The notes under the pieces are model-generated. The model saw only the letters and a list, made by a program, of their open reading frames with translations, did no database searches and was not told the DNA's origin. Of a stretch of DNA of 64,000 nucleotides, positions 35,201-47,300 are shown piece by piece (the stretch's first letter is position 1; every line of letters starts with the position of its first letter). Origin of the DNA: Urophycis tenuis (taxonomy: Eukaryota; Chordata; Actinopteri; Gadiformes; Phycidae); assembly GCA_036785325.1 (NCBI GenBank), contig JAXIVH010000017.1, positions 4,151,558 to 4,215,557 on the forward strand, in the 5' to 3' direction. The position numbers were made by a program, and so were the translations under genes.

Positions 35201-38200
35201 GCCGCGGCCACCGGCGTCACGCACGCCCTGAACGAGCTCCTGCTGCACATCAAGCAGTACGCCAGCGGGGCGCGGCCCATCGGGCGCCACGGCGAGGCCA
35301 CCGACCGCATCCTGGACGTCACGGAGAACATCTTCAGCTCCATGGGGGACGCCGGTAAGCCCCTGACCTGGACTAACCTGAGCCTAGTCTCTATGGGGTT
35401 AGCTTTAGCCTAACCTGGACTAACCTCAGACTAATCTCTATGGGGTTAGCTTTAGCCTAACCTGGACTAACCTCAGACTAATCTCTATAGGGTTAGCTTT
35501 AGCCTAACCTGGACTAACCTCAGACTAATCTCTGTGGGGTTAGCGTTAGCCTAACCCTACCCTGACAGGTGTCGGGTCATGGAATCCAGGGACACTAGTC
35601 GCGAACACAACATTTGTGCAAATTAACAAAGAAGTGATTTTTTTTCAAAAATGAGGAGAAGCCTCTCCATGTTTCAGATAAAAGTATTGGTTTCTTTAAA
35701 AGCATGCAAATGACCACCATTGTGCTCCCCAGCCAGGACGAGGGGGCGACAACTGCAAATCTTTAGGAGGCTTTTTAAGGAGGCTTTTAGGAGGCTTTTT
35801 TTTGTTTTAGCTTGCGTGATGTGCCTACTTTCAAATGGCCACAACTTCTCCAAATATTATCAGATTTTCATGTGTGTCATTGCCAGTGTTGGGCAAGTTA
35901 CTCTAAAAATAAGTAATTAGTTAAAGTACTAGTTACTTCTCCCAGAAAGTAACTAAAGTAGTAACTGAGTTACAAACTCTAAAAGTAACTAGTTACTTTG
36001 GAAAGTAACTATTGCGTTACTTTCAAATAATTTTTAAATACTGATGTGTCAAATAATTTGGACCCCATCTCCATCCCTCTTTGAAAGAAGTTAATTAAAC
36101 GTGTGTTCAATTATTTATGATAAATCTGAGTATTATAATGAAATGAATACTCAATACATTACAAACAGAAATCCACAGTGCACAAATCTAAACAATTTTA
36201 ACATTGCTGTTTCTAGCCTGTTTCTGCTAGTGTTAGTAACCGTTTACTACCTCAACGATCACTACCTCAACTCAATACATTACAAACAGAAATCCACAGT
36301 GCACAAATCTAAACAATTTTAACATTGCTGTTTCTAGCCTGTTTCTGCTAGTGTTAGTAACCGTATACTACCTCAATGATCACTACCTCCACCTGCACTG
36401 TTTACTGTCACTTAATAACTACCGTTAATTACCGTCACTTTAACAACTACTGCCACTTTTCATGTTTTTCAATTTTGCACTCTGCACCTTATTCTGCATT
36501 TCTGCGTTTCAACCCGCACCTTTATCGCTCATTTGCACTTATGGTTTGAACGCCAACTGCATTTCGTTGTCCCTGTACTTGTACTCTGCACAATGACAAT
36601 AAGGTTGAATCTAATCTAATGTAATTAAGGGCAAGCAAAAAAACGCTATATGGAAACAAATCACTGTTGCAGTCAACAGTGTGCCCCATGTTCAGCGGGC
36701 TACGCTCGTTTGATAAATGAGGGCCACTGTACGTATGGTTTTACGCAATGTAAGTGATTTCTTCCTCGAAGAAATAGATCAGTCAACTGTGTAATAATAA
36801 GTGCTTTCAATATTACTGAAAAGTGCCACTAATTTCGTGGATGTATGTATAGTTGCAAGATGCTTCATTAAATTGGAATTACTCGAGAACGACGTGGACA
36901 GGTACTTGACTCCAGGGCATAATGTGCATTTCCCTTGGCAATAGGCAATAGGCAAATAGGCAATTTCCCTCAGGGATCAATAAAGTATGTCTGTCTGTCT
37001 GTCTGTCTGTCTGTTCACGCTTACACTTGTCCCCTTAATTTCTTGGAGGGAAAAGTAATGGCTATATTTCCATTTAAAGAAAGCTGTTTTTGGACTACTT
37101 GGGCTCGCCATCTCTTTCTAGATGATTCACATTAACGTCTTTAGTCGACCTCTTGTAGCCTACTGCTGCTCAACTTTGATGCGCACAGCGTAAGTAAGCA
37201 GACTAAGCACCCGCCTAACTTCCCCTCTGATTGGCTTACCATAGAATTTTACTCAACCCCAGCCAATCGTCATCACTTTTGCGGTTGTCTCGTGCTCCTG
37301 CCCTCACCAAGAACAAGGGAGGAACAAGATTTTCTCTGTCACTCGGCTCAGAGGTCCGATGCAAAACATCTGCCTTCAATGTAGTAACGCAACATATTTT
37401 TTGAAAGTAACGATAACGGCGTTATAATAATGAGATGAGTAATCAATTAGATTACTCGTTACTGAAAAAAGTAACGGCGTTACTAACGCCGGTACTTATA
37501 ACGCCGTTATTCCCATCACTGGTCATTGCACATGTGTGTCATTGCACATCATTGAAAAGCTTAGAAACTACACTTTCCTAATCTGTGAATAACTCAAATT
37601 GCCCCAGTGACGACTTTAGTCACTAGTTTCCATGACCTGACACGATATCAGATATATCGGAACCTTCATGTACAGAATGACTTCATTTGTTGGGATGTGT
37701 TCATGCGTCCATTTTGTCTCCTCTCCAGGCGAGATGGTGCGCCAGGCGCGCATCCTGGCCCAGGCTACGTCGGACCTGGTGAACGCCATCAAGATGGACG
37801 CCGAAGGGGAGACGGACCTGGAGAACTCACGCAAGCTGCTCTCAGCTGCCAAGCTGTTGGCCGATGCCACCGCAAAGATGGTGGAGGCTGCCAAGGTCAG
37901 CACGCTACAATAAAATGTCATAATGTAGATGATGATATCATATGGTTCACATTCACACAATGGTGCAAGTGAAAACATTGAACAGAGCAGGCTTTTAAAA
38001 TTAAAATAACAGACACATAAAGAGCAGAACCAAAACCAGAAGGAGAATTGTAGCGTGCGCTGGCGTCGACCAGACTGTCTCAGCCATGGGCGGAGCTCCT
38101 GCTCATGTTCTCCTGGTGTGTGACCCTCAGGGCGCCGCGGCCCACCCCGACAGCGAGGAGCAGCAGCAGAAGCTGCGGGAGGCGGCCGAAGGCCTTCGCA

Positions 38201-38270
38201 TCGCCACCAACGCCGCCGCCCAGAACGCCATCAAGAAGCGTCTGGTCAACAAGCTGGAGGTACAGGACAG

Positions 38271-38306
<36 letters not shown>

Positions 38307-38708
38307 AGGGGAGCACAGCGCCACGGGGTGGTGCGCTGATGATGTATGGCAGGGTCGGTGAGTCACTCGTTGGATCAGGAACCTCCCACTGGACCGGACC
38401 ACACCCACTGCACTGCAGCCAGGGAGCGCTCTGCCCCGGACCGCCCTACTGGCGTGGCCGTGAAGCCTTGACCTCTGACCTGACCTCGCCCTGTTATGTC
38501 TGCTCCTCCCCCAGAACGCCGCCAAGCAGGCTGCCGCCGCGGCAACGCAGACCATCGCGGCGGCCCAGCACGCCGCCTCGTCCAATAGGAACGCAGCCTC
38601 CCAGCAGCAGCTCGTCCAGAGCTGCAAGGTGACCCCTCCCTTCTTCTTCTGGCGCTCTCTCTCCCTTCTTCTTCGGTTGTTGTTCCACTAACACACGTGG
38701 GCGTTGTC

Positions 38709-38761
<53 letters not shown>

Positions 38762-41301
38762 TGTGCATGTGTGTGTGTGTGTTCATACCCAGAGTGATGC
38801 CACTGATTGGGTTGCAATTATGATCTGTGTTTTAAATAGTTACCTGATTGGATCTTAAAGATGAGGGCAGCATTTATTTCTATATATTGTTTTACATTTG
38901 CACATGTCTATATCTTATCCTTGTGTTAAAGAGCAGCATGTCTATGTCTATTCACATGAAGGCAGTATGAGTGTGTTGTTGTATTAACGTATCTTTGGGA
39001 CGTCAGGTGGTGGCTGAACAGATCCCCCAGCTGGTGCAGGGTGTGAGGGGCAGTCAGTCCCAGCCCGACAGCCCCAGTGCCCAGCTGGCTCTGATCGGGG
39101 CCAGCCAGAACTTCCTTCAGGTACGTCCCCCCTGTGACTCCAGCACACGCCTGGCTCACAACAACAACTGGACCTTATGGTCGTCGTGAAGTCAGTCAAT
39201 GAAACAAGTATAGCTTTTCATAAAGCTTACTTTCACTGACGGTTCAAATGCGGGCTTGTCAATTCCGAAAAAAACCAGCAGCACTGTCTCTGTCATGCTG
39301 TGTACGGTGAAACGAGTGGCTGTGTGTAAAGATCCTCCTCTCTCCGCTCTCCTCTCTCCTCCCCCTCGCAGCCCGGAGCCAAGATGGCCACGTCTGCCAA
39401 GGCCACCGTGCCCACCATCGGGGAGCAGGCGTCTGCAATGCAGCTCAGCCAGTGTGCCAAGAACCTGGCCAGCGCTCTGGCTGAACTGCGCACCGCCTCC
39501 CAGAAGGTGAGGCTGGCAGCAGCGGCAGCAGCTGATATATATATAATATATATGTATATATACAGTATATATGAATATAACACGACATGTTCATAGTGAT
39601 ACTTCACCAGTAAACGGGACTGGAACTGAAACCCTTCCCCACGGCGTTTCCGTCTCGTTTTCCCGTTTCCCTTTTTTTTTTCCTCTGGCGTCGTTCCTGT
39701 CTGCGTGTGGTTTGTGGGTCGCTCCCTGTGTTTGTACATGTGTATAAATGAGAATGTGATGATATATATATATATATATATCCCGTATGTGCGCCCGGCA
39801 GGCCCAGGAGGCGTGCGGCCCTCTGGAGATAGAAAACGCCTTGTCTGTGATCCGAGGCTTGGAGCGCGACATGCAGGAGGCCAAGGCCTCGGCTGGCGCC
39901 GGGCGACTCAAGCCTTTGCCTGGAGAAACGGTGAGGACCCCTGTACTCTGTGTACTTACTGTATTGTGTGTGTACTTACTGTATTGTGTGTGTACTTACT
40001 GTATTGTGTAATACGCCCACCGGGGATGTCTTCATATCTACCAACCTCTCACTGATGGAAATACATTAGCTTTGCCCCACTGAGGGTACAGATGTCCTGC
40101 TGCTGTCTGTAACCACTACCTGGGAATATAATATAACATAATGCACTGATGTTTGTCCTGGTGGGTGTCCAGCTGGAGAAGTGCTCCCAGGACCTGGTGA
40201 CGAGCACAAAGTCTGTGAGCTCTGCTATCGCCCAGCTCCTGAGTGAAGCCACCCAAGGTCACGAGAACTACACAGGTACACGTCTCTCTTAACGTCGTCG
40301 AGCGTCATCGAGCGTCATTCTGCTTCAGGCAAACGAGCTGAGCTGAGCTGAGCTAGGCCCCACCCACTGTCACCAAGACAGGAGCTCTGTCTGGCTGACT
40401 TCTGGGGCGATATTGCTGTCCAGGCTTTGGCTGTCTCCACTGGCTACAAATAGACCTTGGGGCTAGGGGTGTGGAGGGAATGTTTGATTGATGCTACCGG
40501 GTAACCCAAACCTGCCTGGAAGTGTTTAACCCATAAAAGGCTATTTGAGTCCACATTTTCATCTTATTGTCTTATCGTTTAAAAAAAACGTTCATTTTAG
40601 TTTCGATTGTTTACCAGGATCGATTCACAAGCTGACCCGTCAACCACAACAATCACGTTGTCATCTAAGATATTTAGGGTTCGGTTTCCGTTTTGAATGC
40701 AGCACTGGTGCAGTAATCCCAATGTCTGCGACATGTCTGTCCTCCTGTTAACTCTGACCTTTAACCCCCGCCCCACCCCACCAGGCATGGCTGCCAGAGA
40801 CGTGGCCCAGGCCCTGCGCTCCCTGGCCACCGCCGCCCGCGGCGTGGGCGCCACGGCGGGCGGCCCGCAGGCCTGCGACGCCATGCTGAACTGCGCCGCC
40901 GACGTGATGGACAAGTCGGGGAGCCTGATCGAGGAGACCAAGAGGGCGGTGGCCAAGCCCGGGGACCCCGAGAGCCAACAGAGGCTGGCCCAGGTCCGAG
41001 ACGCTCTCTCGCTCTCTCTCTCTCTCTCTCTCTAGATTGATCTGTGTGTTTTGAAGGTCATGTCGGGCCTTTGGACGTGTGGTGGCGCTGATAGGGAATG
41101 GTTTGTGGGGGGGGGGGGGGGGGGGGGAGGCGGGGGGGGGGGGTCATGCATAATTGAACAGGACAGAATAGCCTTTGAGTGAAGGTTCTTTCTGTTCATA
41201 TTGGGACGTGCCGTTGTTTGGCAATGATTCGACCTTCAAACGGTCCACAAATAACAGAGTATTTATCGTAAATAAGCATCATGTGGATAACACGTGTGTG
41301 C

Positions 41302-41352
<51 letters not shown>

Positions 41353-44300
41353 TGTGCTTGTGTGTGTGTGGGTGTGTGTGCGCATGTGTGCTTGTGTGTG
41401 TGTGTGTGCGTGCGTGTGTGCATGTATGTGTGTGTGCGCGTGTGTGCTTGTGTGCGTGCGTGTGTGCATGTGCGTGCGTGTGCGTGTGCTTGCGTATGTG
41501 TGTGTGCTTGTGTGTGTGTGCGTGCGTGTGCGTGCGTGCGTGCGTGTGCGTGTGTGTGTGTGTGCTTGTGTGTAGGTGGCCAAGGCCGTCTCCCAGGCCC
41601 TCAACAGATGCGTGAACAGCCTCCCAGGCCAGAGAGACGTGGACAACGCCATCCGCGCCGTAGGAGAAGCCAGCAAGACTCTGTTGTCGGATTCTGTACG
41701 TACCTTTTTGGTTTGATCCACCTGACGATGCTAACACGTCAGCCTTGTTTTAGCAAAAAATCACCAGGCTCAGAATCATCTTAATTAATCATCTTAAATA
41801 GTCAAATTTGTTGAAAGTTTTTGAAAAGCAATGATGAAGGTTTTAATTACCCAAATCAAAATGGTATTATATTAATGGACCGGGAGACAGTTGTAATTAG
41901 CAGTTGGTTGTAATATTAGATTAAAAACATTACACATGACTTGGATATCATAGTCCTGTTGAATAATACAGAGCAAGCAACATTGCTCAAGTTGACCTGA
42001 GTATTAGCTTTTATACATTTTGCTCTGCATTGCTCTCATCTTTGAAAATATACATTCATACAATTAAGTTATTGTTCATCATTCCATCATTCCTGTGAAA
42101 CCTTCACCAGTCTCCTAGTGAAGCGTGTTACATTTCAATGAGTAGCCTTCGGTCGGAGTGGCGAAGAGTCCTGAGAAGGCTTCTGTCTGAACCTCGGTCC
42201 TCCTCTTTCCTCATCTAGTTCCCCTCCAGCGGGAAGAGCTTCCAGGAGGTGCAAGCTCAGCTCAACCAGGCGGCAGCCGGTCTGAACCAGTCGGCCAACG
42301 AGCTGGTCCACTCCTCGCGGGGAACCACGCAAGAGCTGGCCAGGTCCACCAGCAAGTTCGGGGAGGACTTTAACAACTTCCTAGAGGCTGGCGTGGACAT
42401 GGCGGGGACATCCCAGGTGAGCAGAAGCTCTTCATGGTCCAGGTCATGGAGAGCCAGACACCAGCAGTGTTTGGTGGCCATATGTAAAAACACCAATAGT
42501 GATGGAGACATTTTCTCATCATCGAAACGTTTCTCATCACCACTATAATGAGTGAAAATTCCACTTTGATGAGCTTGAGTTTCCTCTCATCGCGGACAGA
42601 CCAAGGAAGACCAGACCCAGGTGGTGTCCAACCTGAAGACCATCTCCATGTCCTCCAGCAAGCTCCTGCTGGCAGCCAAGGCCCTGTCCACCGACCCCAG
42701 CTCCCCCAACCACAAGAACCAGCTGGCTGCTGCAGCACGGTAGGCCCGTCTGGGAGCAGAACCCAGTAAAACATGAAGCCTAGCCCTCATGTCGCTCAAC
42801 ACCCGGTCATTAGCTGACCACATGTTGATCTTTAATTCATTTACTGAGGAAATGTATAAAACATTCATATTACAGTAACGATAGATAAGATAAGATAAGA
42901 TAAGATATTTCTTTATTAATCCCCCGTAGGAGAAATTCGCAGAGACCAGCAGTGCAGGGGATAGATGAGCAGTAAAGAGCCTGGCTAAATTCTATACACA
43001 ATAAAAAACAATAGATTAGATTAAATACACGCTCTTAAGTCAGGTCGGTGACGAGAGGACCCGTATGCATACTAGTGTCCTAGATAGCAGTTTGTGGTGC
43101 AAAATGCAAGATAGATCAAATAGTGCAAGTAGATAAAATAGTGCAAGTATGCGGAAAGTGCAAGGTGCAAGATGTGCAAATTTATACAGGTATTCCAGGT
43201 ACAACATATGAATGGTCCTGGAATAACAACGGCTGGGTCACAGTCCAAGGTGTGTGGTGTGGTGTATGTGAATGAAAGTTCAGTCCATTCCATTCCAGAT
43301 GCTCTATAAATAAATGTCATGCATGAATACATAAATATTCTTTCAATGGGTAAGGACATGGAAATACAAGCCATACATAAATATGTACCTGTATGTATGT
43401 AACTCTCAACAATGAACAAATATGTACAGTAGGCTGCTCACTCCGGTCCAGTTCTTACCTTCTTCCACTGATAACTCCGGTCCAGTTCTTTCCTTGTTCT
43501 TCTGCTCACTCCGGTCCGGTGTATTCCATCTGCTTCTTCTGACTCCGGTCTGGGTCTTCCCTTTGGGGTTGCAGGGCGGTGACTGACAGCATCAACCAGC
43601 TCATCACCATGTGTACACAGCAGGCCCCGGGCCAGAAGGAGTGTGACAACGCTCTCCGAGAGCTGGAGGTGAGCGCCACAGCCTCACTTCCTGCCGCCCA
43701 GGAAGTGACTGTTGACACACCAAATAAAAGAATAGTTATCTCGCCATCTGTGAGCCCCCACTCCCTGTTATAGTTTCCTGTTATAGATTCCAAAGTAAAC
43801 CAACCATTCCAAGCCTACAGTGAGATTAATAATCCAACATTAAAGAAGTGCTGGTGTCATTTTGCAGTCTGTGCGGGAGATGCTGGAGAATCCTACAGAA
43901 GCCGTCTCTGACCTCTCCTACTTCGACTGCATTGACCGAGTCATGGAGAATTCCAAGGTACAAAAACTACCAAGAGACTACAAAACTTTAGGTTTAGTTT
44001 GTTCTCAGTGCAATCTTTCTCTGGCACTTTAACAGGGTCAACTCGTCTTTAATTGTATATCAATAACATTTAAAACACAATACAATAAGTAAAACGATAT
44101 AATCCACATTCACATATACGCAGATACAGACTTGCAGCAGACAAGGTCTTTGTGCTATCATGTATTCTTTTCTTTTCCAGGTGCTGGGAGAGTCCATGGC
44201 TGGCATCTCCCACAACGCTAAGAACAGCAACCTGCCCGAGTTCGGGGACTCAGTCAGCTCTGGTTCTAAAGCCTTGTGTGGCCTGACTGAAGCAGCTGCC

Positions 44301-47300
44301 CAGGTGAGCCGAGAGGGGCTTTTAACTTCATTCCGTTTTAACGGAGAGCATGTCCCGAGCCGTCCAGTGACCTGTGGTGTCCTGTTTGCCCCCCTAGGCT
44401 GCCTACCTGGTGGGAGTGTCCGACCCCAACAGCACCGCGGGGCAGAAGGGCCTGGTGGATCCATCCCAGTTCGCCAAAGCCAACCAGTCGATTCAGATGG
44501 CCTGCCAGAACCTGGTGGACCCCGCCTGCACCCAGTCGCAGGTACACGCACCAACGCCTTAACCGGCACCCGCACAAAAAGGTGGAATTCATCACAGCAT
44601 GAACTCGTCCATTCCTGTGCCCTTCCTGTAAAGTGCTACCAACCCCCCCGGCTCTGTAGTCCACAGTAGTTCCTCCTGTATCTAAGCTGAAGTCCTCCAC
44701 CTCCAGGTCCTCTCAGCCGCGACCATCGTGGCCAAGCACACCTCGGCACTGTGCAACGCCTGTCGCCTGGCGTCCTCCAAGACGTCCAACCCGGTGGCCA
44801 AGAGGCAGTTTGTCCAGTCGGCCAAAGAGGTGGCGAACAGCACGGCCAACCTGGTCAAGTCCATCAAGGTCAGTGCCGGAGGAGGCTGTGCTTGCGTCAG
44901 ATAAGATTGGAGAGTTGTGTATTTATTACATGTTCTAAGGCCACTGGAATCAAACATCCATGAGTCATTAAACACTAAAGTCCTTTTCCAGAATTGGAAT
45001 GCTTAATTAGCCTAGCGTGTGGAGTTTAAATGTGTGCGCTACATTAGCTCAGCGTGTGGAGTTTAAATGTGTGCGCTACATTAGCCTAGTGTGTGGAGTT
45101 TAAATGTGTGGGCTACATTAGCCCAGCGTGTGGAGTTTAAATGTGTGCGCTTCATTAGCCTAGCCTGTGGAGTTTAAATGTGTGGGCTACATTAGCCCAG
45201 CGTGTGGAGATTCAATGTGTGCGCTACATTAGCCTAGCGTGTGGAGATTCAATGCGTGTGCTTCATTAGCCTGGCGTGTGGAGTTTAAACGTGTGCGCTA
45301 CATTAACCCAGCTTGTGGATTTTCAATGCGTATGCTTAGCGTACGGAGTGTAAATGTGTGTGTTCCCCTGCAGGCCTTGGATGGCGCCTTCAACCCGGAG
45401 AACAGAGAGAAGTGCAAGGCGGCGACCGGGCCGCTGATAGTAGCTGTGGATAACCTGACCGCCTTCGCCTCCAACCCAGAGTTTGCTAGCGTCCCTGCTC
45501 AGATCAGCCCCGAGGTACCCGCTAGCTGAAGTGTTTTTTATCTCGCTGTACTTTTTCATCTGTGCACTTGGTGTGCGGCCAGTTAACACCAGCTAACCAC
45601 ACTGAGAGACAGAGTGACTTTTGAGATTGAACTCGGACAGTTGACAGTTGACACTCTAAACAGTTGACAGTTCTCTGAACCGTGGTTATGTAACAATTGA
45701 ACCACAAGGCGTTGCTCCATTGTTAAGTCATGATGACGAGGGAAACCGCGGCCGCGCCTCGAATGCATCACCAATGCATTGACCAATCGCAATGAAGTAA
45801 TCGGCAATGTTGTGGTTTCCAAGTTGGTCAGAATAAGCGAAGCATCCAGAAGCGCAGAGGCGTGAACCGTTCTATTTACGGTCTGCTCGTGTCCACGACT
45901 CGTATCTCCAGGGTCTGGAGTCCATGGAGCCCATCGTGGCCGCGGCTAGAACCATGCTCGCGAGCTCCACAGGGCTCATCCAGACCGCGCGCTCGCTGGC
46001 CGTGAACCCCAAAGACCCTCCCAAGTGGTCTGTCCTGGCTGGACACTCCAGAACCGTGTCAGACTCCATCAAGAAACTCATCACCAACATGAGGTACTGT
46101 ACCCTCATTCCACTCGGCACTGCAAAGTGCTTTCACGTAGGCTGTATACATCAAGCATACAGGAAACGCATCACAATTGATCAAATAACATTATTTGTTT
46201 CTTTGTTTAGTGCTGATTATACTTTTTAATAACTGCAATAATTCTGATACTTCCTCCTTCATAAAAAAGAACGTAGTGTCGCCCACAAATACTGATGGAG
46301 GGTTGTGTGTGTGTGTGTGTGTGTGTGTAGGGAGAAGGCCCCCGGCCAGAGAGAGTGCGACGACGCCATTGATGTCCTCAACAGCTGTATCCGTGAGGTG
46401 GACCAGGCGTCTCTCGCTGCCATCAGCCAGCAGCTCAGCCCCAGAGAGGACATTTCCCAAGAGGTGCGGTAAACACGCGACATGTTAATAGCCATTGAGA
46501 ATATTTCATATACCCACAGAGAGAAAAGTGAATGGTCTATCTGTGTCTCGGTGTGGCAGGCTCTCCAGGAGCAGATGTTGACCTCTGTCCAAGAGATCAG
46601 CAACCTGATTGAGCCGGTGGCTATCGCGGCCCACTCTGAGGCCTCGCACCTGGGACACAAGGTACCCACCGCCCCCCCCAAGCGTCTCCATACTGGCCGT
46701 ATGACCCCCCAGCGCCCACCCTGTCCGCAACACATCAGTCTGAGCCGATGTCGCTACAGGCGCTACGCTACGCTACGTCTTGATGTGACGGACAACGGCT
46801 TTATTTTAAGTACCGCGCGGATGTCTTCTCAGCATTAGAAGTGCCCTTAAAAAAAACTGTCTTCCCCAGGTGTCTCAGATGGCGAGATACTTTGAGCCGC
46901 TGATAATGGCGGCTATTGGCACGGCGTCCAAGATTCTCAGCAGCCAGCAGCAAATGGCGGTGTTGGACCAGACCAAAACCCTGGCCGAGTCCGCACTGCA
47001 GATGCTGTACACTGCCAAGGAGGCAGGAGGCAACCCGAAGGTACACAGGCTGGGGGCTCAGACTGCTGCTCTTCATTGCGGTGGTGGTTTGTGCACAGAA
47101 ACACTCGACAGACTCCTGGCACTGAGATCAAACGTCACGACAACGCAGACAAAATCATTCATCATGCTAAAATATGATAACGAAGAACAATATATTTATT
47201 AATGATAAGTGCAAGTACTTCTACAGCTACTTCTACTTTATGAATCCCAGATATGAGGTTCTGGTGCCAGACTGTATAGTTTGCCAAAAGCTCTGGGAGA

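Larger units (their letters stand above)
30870..35354 (+). other. tln1: tln1 coding exons 11–18: linker, R1–R3
   Basis: Exons: 30870–30946, 31373–31553, 31862–31975, 32106–32214, 32575–32783, 33691–33789, 34280–34447, 35060–35354 (residues about 403–819). Exon 11 ends at VSPKK, the region of the linker phosphosite and calpain cleavage in mammals; VMQQQVNKMG follows in exon 12. Exon 15 has TDYMAVGCAVTTISSNLTEM (R1), exon 16 ends DPHFQ at residue 665, exon 17 has VIAAATQCALSTSQLVACT (a vinculin-binding-type helix), and exon 18 starts VVAPTISSPVCQEQL and ends TENIFSSMGDAG. Confidence 0.95.
37729..41695 (+). other. tln1: tln1 coding exons 19–27: R3–R6
   Basis: Exons: 37729–37895, 38131–38259, 38515–38628, 39007–39120, 39372–39506, 39802–39930, 40173–40275, 40785–40993, 41576–41695 (residues about 820–1226). 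Landmarks: GEMVRQARILAQATSDLVNA (exon 19), REAAEGLRIATNAAAQNAIK (exon 20), AVPTI-type helix TVPTIGEQASAMQLSQCAKN (exon 23), QEACGPLEIENALSVIRGLE (exon 24) and LPGQRDVDNAIRAVGEASK (exon 27). The exon 27 acceptor is embedded in a (TG)n tract. Confidence 0.95.

Noticed and set aside
34037..35413. 458-codon plus-strand open frame
   Set aside because: It fuses tln1 coding exons 17 and 18 with a polypyrimidine intron; the splice sites are standard. Reported only as a stop-free intron.
41263..41784. Several 90–167 codon frames on both strands
   Set aside because: Products of the (GT)n microsatellite (Cys-Val and His-Thr repeats).
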